Assembly: GCF_003149185.1 (NCBI RefSeq)
Contig: NZ_QGDO01000004.1
Coordinates: forward strand, 62,001 to 126,000
Direction of reading: 5' to 3'
DNA from: Sediminitomix flava
Lineage (GTDB): Bacteria; Bacteroidota; Bacteroidia; Cytophagales; Flammeovirgaceae
DNA: 64,000 nucleotides
A program made the translations under genes and the position numbers. Numbering within the stretch: the first letter of the stretch is position 1; each line of letters opens with the position of its first letter. Below, piece by piece: positions 8,811 to 16,986 of the stretch. A model generated the notes under the pieces. The model was not told the DNA's origin. It saw nothing but the letters and a program-made list of their open reading frames with translations, and did not search any database.

Positions 8811-8860
8811 AAAAACTCAGTCTTTAGACCTTTTGGGAGGTGATAGAGACTGAGTTTTTT
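8811..8860 (+). terminator. Terminator of the SLH/C39 lipoprotein gene
   Basis: AAAAACTCAGTCT (8811-8823) pairs with AGACTGAGTTTTT (8847-8859) across a 23-base loop that itself contains partly pairing bases. A T run follows. Confidence 0.75.
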
Positions 8861-9145
8861 ATTTCAAGAAGTTATTTTAAAGTGAATAATCCCCAAAACC
8901 AGATATACTCTATATAGTCTGGAAATTATATCTAGTGCAAATGTTTAATAAATCCATTAGAGTGAAATTCTACCTTTACTGACTTCTTCATCTTGAATAA
9001 AAAAAGTCTTTAAGCTGCTCCTCAAATAAGCCTTCATCTTTATTTTGAAAAGAAAAATATTCCTTCTTTATATCTTAAGAACTTTCTCTTTTACCTTCTT
9101 TTCTTGTACTTATTAATTCTTCAGTACTAAGAGAACATAAAAAAA
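8861..9145. other. AT-rich spacer, no gene seen
   Basis: This stretch lies between the terminator at 8860 and the hairpin block at 9146. I see no credible reading frame, repeat or promoter in it. Confidence 0.4.
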
Positions 9146-9315
9146 TAGGTAAGACTATCCTTAGAGTTAACGAAGTGAGCGAGTGCAACATCTAAGGATT
9201 TCTCTGTGACAGCAGGAGTCTTTAGACTCCAAAATTGACTAAAAAGTCGAGTCTGAAGACTCTGGTATACATTTATGAGTTCTTAGAGTTACTCTAAGAA
9301 CAGTTTTTTTACCTA
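9146..9315. repeat. Nested multi-hairpin element (possible REP/MITE-like or structured RNA)
   Basis: A 170-bp block is bounded by TAGGTAA (9146-9152) and TTACCTA (9309-9315). Inside are ATCCTTAGA/TCTAAGGAT (9157-9165 with 9191-9199), GGAGTCT/AGACTCC (9215-9230), GAGTCT/AGACTC (9249-9262) and GTTCTTAGAG/CTCTAAGAAC (9279-9301). The two middle palindromes also pair with each other as one 14-bp stem around GACT-aaaa-AGTC. CTTAGAGTTA occurs at 9160 and again at 9282. It contains no frame of note. The pattern looks like a mobile repeat unit or a folded RNA; nothing decides between them here. Confidence 0.6.
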
Positions 9316-9453
9316 AATAGACATGTTCACCTACTTTACTCCCCCTCCAACACTGTAATTTTACATCCTCCTTCCCCATAGCTATAAAAAATCAGCTATT
9401 CTTATATAAAGAATACAACGAACACATGTTTCGGTGAAACAGAACACAACAAA

Positions 9454-9485
9454 AAAGCATCGAACAAATGAATGTCCGATGCTTT
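9454..9485 (-). terminator. Terminator of the susC-susD operon (pair 1)
   Basis: AAAGCATCG and CGATGCTTT pair around a 14-base loop. On the minus strand the stem ends in a T tract (A run 9451-9456). It starts 22 bases after the SusD stop codon. Confidence 0.75.
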
Positions 9486-9507
9486 AATATATTATCTAGT
9501 ATAGCTA

Positions 9508-11052
9508 TTACTGAATACTACCTTGAGTAATATCTACCTCCGCTTGAGGTACTGGCCAGTATTTATTAGACTCTGCCCAACCTGTTAGCTTTGTAGCCTT
9601 ACCTGTACGTACCAAATCAGGGTAACGGTCATTCTCACCAGCAAGCTCCAAACGTCTTTCTAATAAGATAGCTTCCAATAAAGCGTTTCCTGTAAGGTTT
9701 TTAGCTCCTAGGCTTCTTACAGCTCTCAACTCATTCAATGCTTGAGCCGCTTCTCCATCAGCACCAGTTCTTTGAGATGCTTCAGCAAAAAGTAAAAGTA
9801 CTTCTGCATAACGCATCAAACGCATATTATTACCATTGTTTCTGATTTCTTGCGAACGATCAGATGGGCTTACATACATTTTACCTTGGTAGTAACCTGT
9901 ACGGTCAAATACTAACTTTGACTTACCTTCTTCAACTGCATCCTCTGCTGCTGCAATAGCATCTGCATCACCAGAAATATTTGCAGCTTCTAGAGCTGCG
10001 TACTCAGATGCCAACTCAATTTCGAAAACTCTTTCAGTTGACAACATTGTAACCTCTTTTCTGACCATATCACCTTCTGCATCATACGCTGCCGCTAAAT
10101 CTGAAGATGGTTGGTTGATACCGAAACCATAAGTAATTCCTCTTGGTAGCATAAATAGCGTAGAGAAGTTACCATTGTTTGTAAATGCACTTCCTTCTTC
10201 TGATGAGTTGAAGAAAGAAATTTCGAAGATTGATTCCACTCCATGTTCTCCGTTAAAAGAGAAGATATTAGCATAATCAGAATCTAAACGGTACTCACCA
10301 GAGTCAATCACTTTTTTAGCCCAAGCTTTTGCATCAGCATAGTTACCTGCATACATATTTACTTTAGCCAAATAAGCTTGTGCAGCACCTTTACTTACAC
10401 GTCCTAATTCTAGCCCTTCATTACTTTTCACCCAAAGTCCAGCCTCTGCTGCTTCAAGGTCTTCAAGAATAAAAGCATAAGCTACCTCAGGTTCTACTTG
10501 AGTCAACTCAGTATCAGGAGTCATTACCGTTCCGTCTACAACCACAATTCTTCCAAAAACTCGAACTAATTGGAAATGATACAACGCACGAAGAAAACGA
10601 GCTTCACCTAAAAGTCTTGCTTTCATTGCTGGTGAAGAGAACAAACTCTCATCCATCTTAGAGATACCATCAATAGCTTGATTTGCTTTGTTGATTCCTC
10701 TGTAGTTCAAACGCCAAGTATTAAGAATAATACCCGTATCACGTGGAGGAGTGAAAGTTTTTAATTGATCGAAACCACTGTGGTCTCCATCGCTACCACT
10801 ATATACCGAGTTGTCACTCAAAGCTTCATTAAAAGCCCAGTATCCCCAACCCCAACGGTAATCTTTCAAATCTGAATAAGCTGCAGTAAGAGATGCTAAT
10901 GCTTTTTCTTCACTATTGAAATAAACATCTGTTGTTTCTTCACCTGGTTTTACAACCTCTAAGAATTCATCACTACAAGATGTTGAGAATAAACTTGCTG
11001 CTCCCAAGCCTACTGCAACTATATATTTTTTAAAAAACGTATTCATATTCAT
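9508..11052 (-). CDS. RagB/SusD family nutrient-binding outer-membrane lipoprotein (pair 1)
   Basis: The 514-residue protein has a lipoprotein signal with lipobox FSTSC (C26; an in-frame ATG two codons later is an alternative start). CSDEFLEVVKPGEETTDVYFNSEEKALASLTAAYSDL is the usual SusD N-terminus. Helical TPR-type segments follow (ARFLRALYHFQLVRVFGRI, AKVNMYAGNYADAKAWAKKV). The end is MRLMRYAEVLLLFAEASQRTGADGEAAQALNELRAVR, then YWPVPQAEVD. SusD proteins cap the partner SusC barrel and capture glycans or other ligands at the cell surface. It lies 24 bp after the SusC gene in one operon. The ligand cannot be read from sequence. Confidence 0.93.
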   Translation of the reverse strand: MNMNTFFKKYIVAVGLGAASLFSTSCSDEFLEVVKPGEETTDVYFNSEEKALASLTAAYSDLKDYRWGWGYWAFNEALSDNSVYSGSDGDHSGFDQLKTFTPPRDTGIILNTWRLNYRGINKANQAIDGISKMDESLFSSPAMKARLLGEARFLRALYHFQLVRVFGRIVVVDGTVMTPDTELTQVEPEVAYAFILEDLEAAEAGLWVKSNEGLELGRVSKGAAQAYLAKVNMYAGNYADAKAWAKKVIDSGEYRLDSDYANIFSFNGEHGVESIFEISFFNSSEEGSAFTNNGNFSTLFMLPRGITYGFGINQPSSDLAAAYDAEGDMVRKEVTMLSTERVFEIELASEYAALEAANISGDADAIAAAEDAVEEGKSKLVFDRTGYYQGKMYVSPSDRSQEIRNNGNNMRLMRYAEVLLLFAEASQRTGADGEAAQALNELRAVRSLGAKNLTGNALLEAILLERRLELAGENDRYPDLVRTGKATKLTGWAESNKYWPVPQAEVDITQGSIQ

Positions 11053-11076
11053 TCGTTTTAAAATTCCTCAAAAAAA

Positions 11077-14076
11077 TTACATTTTCAGTTTAAGCCCGAA
11101 AGTGAAAGTACGTGCCACTGGATAAGTACCAATGTCAAGACCACTAATACCATTTTCAGGATCAGCACCCGTATAGTCTGTCATAGTCCATAGGTTTTGT
11201 GCCGAGAAGTAAAGTTTTGCGGATTGTAACTTAGCTTTGCTCAACAAGCTTGATGGAAGGTTATAAGCAAAAGTTAAGTTTTTCAAACGTAAATACGAAC
11301 CATCTTCCACATAACGGTCTGAAGTACGGAATGTGTTGTTTACATCATTACCGCTCAAACGTGGAATATCCGTATTTGTGTTTTCAGGAGTCCAAGAGTT
11401 CAACAACTCTCTATGTTTGTTTGTAGCATCGAAACGGATCAAGTGAGTTTTCATACCATTGAAAATCTTGTTTCCTTCAGAACCTTGGAAGAAAACTGCA
11501 AGCTCAAATCCTTTGTATGAAGCTGAAAGGTTAAGACCATAAGTGAAATCTGGAATTGGTGAACCCAAAAATGTTTTATCATCATCATTTACAACACCGT
11601 CACCATTTACATCTACAAATTTCTGATCACCTGGTTGCAGGCCTTCATTTGCTTCTCCTTGCTGTACAGCATAGTTATCAATTTCTTCTTGTGTTTGGAA
11701 TACACCATCTGTTTTGAAACCGAAGAAGTAACCAATAGGGTATCCAACTTCGTTTCTTGAAGCATTTCCTAAATAATAACCACCTGTAGTCATTGGCTCT
11801 CCATCACCAAGAGATGTTACTTCATTTTGGTAAGTCGTAAAGTTACCAGATATGCTATAACGGAAGTCTGAACCAATTTCATCATTCCATTCAGCGCTCA
11901 ATTCAAAACCTTTGTTATTTACAGAACCTACATTTGATGTTGGTCCACCTTCATAACCATAGTAGTAAGGAATTGGAACACTTAGCAACATATCATTTGT
12001 ATTCTTATTGTACCATTCAGCAGTTGCTTGTAGACGTCCGTCCAAAGCAGAGATATCAACACCAATGTTAGTAGACTCTGCAGTCTCCCATTGGATAGAA
12101 GCATCTCTCATTCCACTTACATAGTACCCTTGGTAACGTTGTTCACCTGCTCCAAATAAGTAACGGTATTGGTTATCTCCATTCATTGTTACTTGGTATG
12201 GGTAACGACCTATATTGTTATTACCAATTTGTCCCCAACCAGCTCTCAAACTCAAGTTATCCAACCATTCTTTATCTGCAAGGAAACTTTCTTTTGATAG
12301 ATCCCAACCTGCTGCAAAAGAAGGGAAATAACTCCACTTGTTTCCTTCTGCAAATCTAGAAGAACCATCTGCACGGAAACTCGCTGTAATTTTGTAACGA
12401 TCTAAGAACTTGTAGTTGATACGTCCTAGGTAAGATTCCATTCTTAACTCTGAAGCAGAACCAGAAACATTCATACCATCTGTTGCTGCAGAAAGATACC
12501 AAAGTGCAGGATCCTCGTTAGGAATATTAGTAGCTGAAGCAGATAACCATTCATCGTCCCATGTTTCAGCTGTATGACCAACTAAAATATCAAAGTTGTG
12601 CTCACCTATTGTTTTCTTATAGTTCAAGGTGTTTCTCAATTCAAAGTAAGTGCTTTGAGAAGAACCTCTTGATACCTTGTTGATATCATTACGGTGATTT
12701 TCACTCACGTAGAATACTGGATCAAAATCATACGTATTTCCATAAGTTTTGTCCATAGCAACTTGGTTACGAAGAGTCAAACCTTCTATAATTTCGATAT
12801 CCAAGTTTGCACTACCTACCAACTGAGTAGCTTTAGCCTTATAGTTTTCATACTCTACTTGAGCAACTGGGTTATTGTAATCAGTGAAATTTGACTTACC
12901 CCAAACACCATTTGCTTTATCTTCAAAAACTGGGAAGTTTGGTTCAATTTTAATAGCTGTGTTAACCAAACCTGAGTGAATTCCTCCTAGAGGAGCTGAA
13001 CGTTCTGTTTCTTTGATATTTAAGTTTACACCGGCCTTAATACGATCAGAAATCTTATATTCTACTTTAGACTTCAAGTTGATTCTGTCATAATAAGAGC
13101 CATTGATTGTACCCAATTGATCAAAATAGCCAGTATTAAACGTATACAGAAGTTTTTCATTACCGCCAGATACTCCTAAGTTATATTCTTGGATAGCTGC
13201 CAATCTTGTAATTTCATCAAACCAATCTGTATTCTGGTGTCTATCTACTCTAGATAAATCTAATGGAGAAGGTCTTGTTGCATTTAATTGTTTTTGAATT
13301 GAATACCACTCTTCACCGCTAGTTAAATCCCAGTTATTTTTGATTTCTTGAACACCATAGCTCGCATTAAAACTTACTCTTGCTTTACCTTGCTTTGCAC
13401 TCTTTGTTGTAATAATTACAACACCATTCGCTCCACGAGAACCATAAATAGCTGATGCAGAAGCATCTTTCAATATATCAATTGATGCAATATCATCATT
13501 ATTCACAAAGTCAATTGCACTTACTGCGATACCATCTACAATGTATAATGGACTAGAACTGTTTACAGTACCGATACCACGAATACGGATAGAAAGTGGT
13601 TCACCCGGTGCTCCTGAGTATGAAGATACTTGAACCCCGGCAATTCGACCCTGAATAGCTTGGTCAGCTCTTGCAACAGGCTGATCTGCTAAATCTGAGA
13701 AATTTACAGAAGCAACAGAACCTGTTACATCTTTCTTATTTTGAGTACCGTAACCAACAACAACAACTTCTTCTAGTTCTTTAAGGTTTTCTTCTAGAAC
13801 AACCTCTAATTGTGTTTGATTACCTACAACAACGTCTTGTGTTGTATAACCAATATAGCTAACTACTAATACTGGATTCTCAGAGGTTACTACTAAGGTA
13901 AAGTTACCATTAAAGTCAGTTACTGTACCTACTGTAGGTTCTCCCTTAAGAGCTACTGTTGCACCAATAACCAACTCATCATTTGTGTCTTTTACAACAC
14001 CCTTAATGGTACGCTCTTGCGCCCATCCACTCAATGTTAGTAGAGTGAAAAAAATTGATAAAAATATTGATTTCAT
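11077..14076 (-). CDS. SusC/RagA family TonB-linked outer-membrane transporter (pair 1)
   Basis: The 999-residue protein has a signal peptide (MKSIFLSIFFTLLTLSGWAQ), a carboxypeptidase-regulatory-like domain at about 22-100 (TIKGVVKDTNDELVIGATV), a plug domain at about 110-225 (EEVVVVGYGTQNKKDVTGSV; YIVDGIAV; DILKDASASAIYGSRGANGV), then a long beta-barrel ending in aromatic-rich strands (TFGLKLKM). It imports the ligand captured by SusD using TonB energy. It starts 64 bp after the lipoprotein gene at 14141 and 24 bp before its SusD. Length and signature motifs are normal for the family. Confidence 0.95.
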   Translation of the reverse strand: MKSIFLSIFFTLLTLSGWAQERTIKGVVKDTNDELVIGATVALKGEPTVGTVTDFNGNFTLVVTSENPVLVVSYIGYTTQDVVVGNQTQLEVVLEENLKELEEVVVVGYGTQNKKDVTGSVASVNFSDLADQPVARADQAIQGRIAGVQVSSYSGAPGEPLSIRIRGIGTVNSSSPLYIVDGIAVSAIDFVNNDDIASIDILKDASASAIYGSRGANGVVIITTKSAKQGKARVSFNASYGVQEIKNNWDLTSGEEWYSIQKQLNATRPSPLDLSRVDRHQNTDWFDEITRLAAIQEYNLGVSGGNEKLLYTFNTGYFDQLGTINGSYYDRINLKSKVEYKISDRIKAGVNLNIKETERSAPLGGIHSGLVNTAIKIEPNFPVFEDKANGVWGKSNFTDYNNPVAQVEYENYKAKATQLVGSANLDIEIIEGLTLRNQVAMDKTYGNTYDFDPVFYVSENHRNDINKVSRGSSQSTYFELRNTLNYKKTIGEHNFDILVGHTAETWDDEWLSASATNIPNEDPALWYLSAATDGMNVSGSASELRMESYLGRINYKFLDRYKITASFRADGSSRFAEGNKWSYFPSFAAGWDLSKESFLADKEWLDNLSLRAGWGQIGNNNIGRYPYQVTMNGDNQYRYLFGAGEQRYQGYYVSGMRDASIQWETAESTNIGVDISALDGRLQATAEWYNKNTNDMLLSVPIPYYYGYEGGPTSNVGSVNNKGFELSAEWNDEIGSDFRYSISGNFTTYQNEVTSLGDGEPMTTGGYYLGNASRNEVGYPIGYFFGFKTDGVFQTQEEIDNYAVQQGEANEGLQPGDQKFVDVNGDGVVNDDDKTFLGSPIPDFTYGLNLSASYKGFELAVFFQGSEGNKIFNGMKTHLIRFDATNKHRELLNSWTPENTNTDIPRLSGNDVNNTFRTSDRYVEDGSYLRLKNLTFAYNLPSSLLSKAKLQSAKLYFSAQNLWTMTDYTGADPENGISGLDIGTYPVARTFTFGLKLKM

Positions 14077-14140
14077 AATTTTACGTAGTTATTAAAGAAT
14101 TAGTGACTAAAATCGTCACTCACTACAAATAAAAAGTTGA

Positions 14141-15040
14141 TTAACCGACTATTAGAGTAGCTGTATAAGCAAAGTTAGCTGTCTCTGCTGTATCACTAGC
14201 AGAAGCACTATCTACGTACAATACTTTTACTTCAATTGTACCTTCTGTAGCATTATAAGTACCTGGAGTCTCAGATTTAATCCAGATATGTCCAAATGAA
14301 CCCTCGCCTAAATATTGTGCTGGAATTTCAACTGTTCCATCTTCTTCATTAATTACGATCTCCATACTATCATCTCTACCACCGTAATTAATTAGATCAC
14401 CACTTAACTTAAGACGTGTACACTTATCTTCAGAATCCCAATTATCTGGAGCTTCTACATCGATAACTACATCTCCACTGTATGTCCCTCCAAATGCTGT
14501 ATCTTCAAAACGCATTGCCTTTTGAGATCCAAAAATTTGGTTACCCAGTTGTGTACATGGATTGAATTGACCTTCGATATCGTTATTCAAAATTTTAACC
14601 ATTGCAGATTGGCTATCATAATCGCCACCAATTGCTAGGCTCGCACTTCCATTATTGACAGCAGTAATCGCTACGCTAAACTCAGCGTCGTCATCCAATA
14701 CTGCATTATCAATACTGTAAAGCTCTACGTACGTCACAAATTGCTCTTCAGTAAGAACAACCTGTCCATTGTTCATGTCTCTCAATCTACTATCCCATCC
14801 AGCTCCTTGAACTTCATAAGAGATTGTAACATCTCCACTTACTTCATTTCTTCCGGTAATACGAATAGGTAATTTTACAGGTAAGCTTGCTTGTTCTTTT
14901 AATTCTAAGCTAGTTTCTTCAAAACCAACAGCTAGTTTTAGTGAAGTTTCAGAGTCGTCTTCACAGGCTATCATCCCCATCATTAGAGGTATGATGAGGG
15001 CATATTTAAAAAGCCCTTTAGTAATTCGATGTAACGCCAT
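14141..15040 (-). CDS. Surface lipoprotein with Calx-beta-like domain, Sus-associated
   Basis: The 299-residue protein has lipobox GMIAC (C26), followed by EDDSET, a spacing seen in Bacteroidota surface lipoproteins with acidic residues after the cysteine. Residues about 35-150 are beta-rich and end in MVKILNND, like a Calx-beta repeat. The C-terminal half (about 155-299) is a second beta-rich domain with FGGTYSGDVVIDV and IWIKSETPGTYNATEGTIEVKVLY. No enzyme motif is visible. It is first in the operon with SusC/SusD pair 1, the place where glycan-binding SusE/F-type lipoproteins are often found, so ligand binding is the likely role. I do not recognise a named gene. Confidence 0.65.
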   Translation of the reverse strand: MALHRITKGLFKYALIIPLMMGMIACEDDSETSLKLAVGFEETSLELKEQASLPVKLPIRITGRNEVSGDVTISYEVQGAGWDSRLRDMNNGQVVLTEEQFVTYVELYSIDNAVLDDDAEFSVAITAVNNGSASLAIGGDYDSQSAMVKILNNDIEGQFNPCTQLGNQIFGSQKAMRFEDTAFGGTYSGDVVIDVEAPDNWDSEDKCTRLKLSGDLINYGGRDDSMEIVINEEDGTVEIPAQYLGEGSFGHIWIKSETPGTYNATEGTIEVKVLYVDSASASDTAETANFAYTATLIVG

Positions 15041-15324
15041 AAAAAGTGAATTATAATGTTTAACAAAAGTGGCATACAGATGCCTTGTTCATTTATTGGT
15101 ATAAAGTGCATTACACATGAGGTTTATTTGCTAGGTCTTTTATAAAGCCCCAAAATTGATCGTTTGTGTTTAGCTCATGTGAAATATTTGTAAATTTTGT
15201 TAATCATAGAACAGGGACGATCCCTGTATTCAGTGATTATAAAATATCACTTTCTTTAGGTGAGCATTATCAAGATTGGTTAAGTATTAGGTTAGACAGC
15301 CATATTTAACTTCTTTCTAATCAA
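15041..15324 (-). promoter_or_regulatory. Upstream region of the lipoprotein-susC-susD operon, with 17-bp palindrome
   Basis: No gene is visible here. ACAGGGA-cga-TCCCTGT (15211-15227) is a perfect inverted repeat and touches the 28-bp element shared with the other Sus unit. The transcription start is not clear from sequence. Confidence 0.45.
15221..15248 (-). promoter_or_regulatory. 28-bp element shared by the two Sus transcription units, copy 1
   Basis: Plus-strand text begins TCCCTGT, continues TTCAGTGATTATA and ends AATATC. It matches 20169-20196 at 26 of 28 positions. Both copies lie in the leader or promoter region of a minus-strand Sus unit, so a common regulator is likely. Confidence 0.5.
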
Positions 15325-15325
15325 T

Positions 15326-15361
15326 AAAAAAAGCCCTTTCCATTACTGAAAAGGGCTTTTT
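15326..15361 (-). terminator. Terminator of the susC-susD operon (pair 2)
   Basis: AAAAAGCCCTTT and AAAGGGCTTTTT form a strong stem between SusD 2 and the next unit. T runs on both strands allow bidirectional action. It separates the two Sus units into independent transcripts. Confidence 0.85.
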
Positions 15362-15382
15362 GTCATTTATAAATAAGGAGAA

Positions 15383-16972
15383 TTACCAACCATACATTTG
15401 AGTAAGTCCTGCATTATCTACTTCACTCTGAGGGATTGGGTAGAATCGATGTTTACTTTCTACAATATTATTTGCTTTAAATACTGCATCTCCATTTTCA
15501 GAAATAATATATCCTCCGTCAACATCTCTTACTACATCAGCTTTCTGTAAATATCCATCTACTTTCAGCTCTTGCTCAAGTCTTCCTGTACGTGCCAAAT
15601 CATGCCATCTATGACCTTCGTTACATAACTCCACTCGTCTTTCTTGATAAATATCATCAATTGTTACAGAAGTCAAGTCTGCCGGAATAGCTCCTTCACC
15701 TCTTGCTCTTTCACGTACCATATTTACATACTGCAATGCAGTAGCTGCATCACCTGTTTCCAAGGCTGCTTCAGCATAGTTTAAGTAAATATCTGAAAGG
15801 CGAAAGATTCTTTCATTAATTGGTGAGTTCGTGAAGTTACCTAAATCCATAAACCTCTCTTTACTCATATAATGTTTGAAGTTGTAGAAGTTTGTCAAGT
15901 TCTGAGCTACTTCAGTTACTTCTTCACCATCCAATAACCAGATATCTGCATATTTAGCCATGTTAATTACAGATGCTTCTCTACGAGGGTCTCCATCTTC
16001 AAACGCTAAATAAAGGTCATAAGTAGATTGGTAACGTCCGTAAGGAGCTCCACCACCAAACCAAGGCATATTCAAGAATGTTGCAAAGTTACCATTGTTC
16101 GTAAATGCTCCGTCATCTTTTGGAGAGTCATAGAACTGCACCTCAAAGATTGACCCTGAACCATTCTCTCCATCTTCAGTAAAGATGTCGTGATAATTTC
16201 CTGTTGCTAGACTGTACTCACCTAAACCAAATAGTTCTTCTGCATAATCCATTGCATCACTGTATTTTCCTTTGTTATAGAACTCAAGGTCACTATAACC
16301 TGGACTAGCTTGCATGATTGATGCTTTAACCAACAGTGCTAAAGCAGCTCCTTTAGTTGCTCTACCATACTCACCTCCTAACGCTGATTTCACTGGTAAA
16401 TCTGCTTTTGCTTCTATCAGATCATTTTCGATGAAAGCAAGTACTTCAGATACTTTAGAACGAGGAAGATCAAATTCATCAACCAAAAGTGGATGATCTA
16501 CTACAGGAACTTCTCCAAATTTTTTCACTAAATCATAGTGATAATAAGCTCTTGCAAATTTTGCCTCAGCCACCACTCTTTTTTGTAGATCAGTATCAAC
16601 ACCAGAAATCTCAACACCTTCTACATTCTCAATCAGTTTATTCGCGATCAAGATTCCTCTATAATTATATCTCCAATTATAAGTTAAAAGGAAATGAGTA
16701 GAATTATAGGTAAATTCATGGTAGCCCAAATCTTCTCTATCAAGACCATCATCAGTAGAAGAGTTACCATGTGTATGGCGTCCCCAGTTGTAATGATACT
16801 CCCAAAGTGGAGAATAAAGCGCATTTGATGCTTTGATTAAGTCTGTATCTGTTGAATAGAAACTATCTTCAGCTTGTTCCCCGATCTTAGTTGTATCAAG
16901 AAACTCATCTGAACAGCTATTGAAACTAGCTAAACCTAGTCCCAACACGAGTATATTGAATAATTTTTTCAT
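15383..16972 (-). CDS. RagB/SusD family nutrient-binding outer-membrane lipoprotein (pair 2)
   Basis: The 529-residue protein has lipobox FNSC (C20), followed by SDEFLDTTKIGEQAEDSFYSTDTDLIKASNALYSPL, the usual SusD opening. Helical segments ARAYYHYDLVKKFGEVPVVDHPL and RLSDIYLNYAEAALETGDAATALQYVNMVRERA, and the C-terminal RRVELCNEGHRWHDLARTGRL and RFYPIPQSEVD, are characteristic. It is located 14 bp after its SusC partner and before a strong terminator. The ligand is not predictable. It differs in detail from pair 1, so the two pairs probably handle different or differently sized ligands. Confidence 0.93.
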   Translation of the reverse strand: MKKLFNILVLGLGLASFNSCSDEFLDTTKIGEQAEDSFYSTDTDLIKASNALYSPLWEYHYNWGRHTHGNSSTDDGLDREDLGYHEFTYNSTHFLLTYNWRYNYRGILIANKLIENVEGVEISGVDTDLQKRVVAEAKFARAYYHYDLVKKFGEVPVVDHPLLVDEFDLPRSKVSEVLAFIENDLIEAKADLPVKSALGGEYGRATKGAALALLVKASIMQASPGYSDLEFYNKGKYSDAMDYAEELFGLGEYSLATGNYHDIFTEDGENGSGSIFEVQFYDSPKDDGAFTNNGNFATFLNMPWFGGGAPYGRYQSTYDLYLAFEDGDPRREASVINMAKYADIWLLDGEEVTEVAQNLTNFYNFKHYMSKERFMDLGNFTNSPINERIFRLSDIYLNYAEAALETGDAATALQYVNMVRERARGEGAIPADLTSVTIDDIYQERRVELCNEGHRWHDLARTGRLEQELKVDGYLQKADVVRDVDGGYIISENGDAVFKANNIVESKHRFYPIPQSEVDNAGLTQMYGW

Positions 16973-16986
16973 TGGTAAAACCTAGA

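Noticed and set aside
9146-9315. CRISPR-like repeat array
   Set aside because: The repeats are palindromes of differing sequence with no regular spacers and no cas genes in the window.
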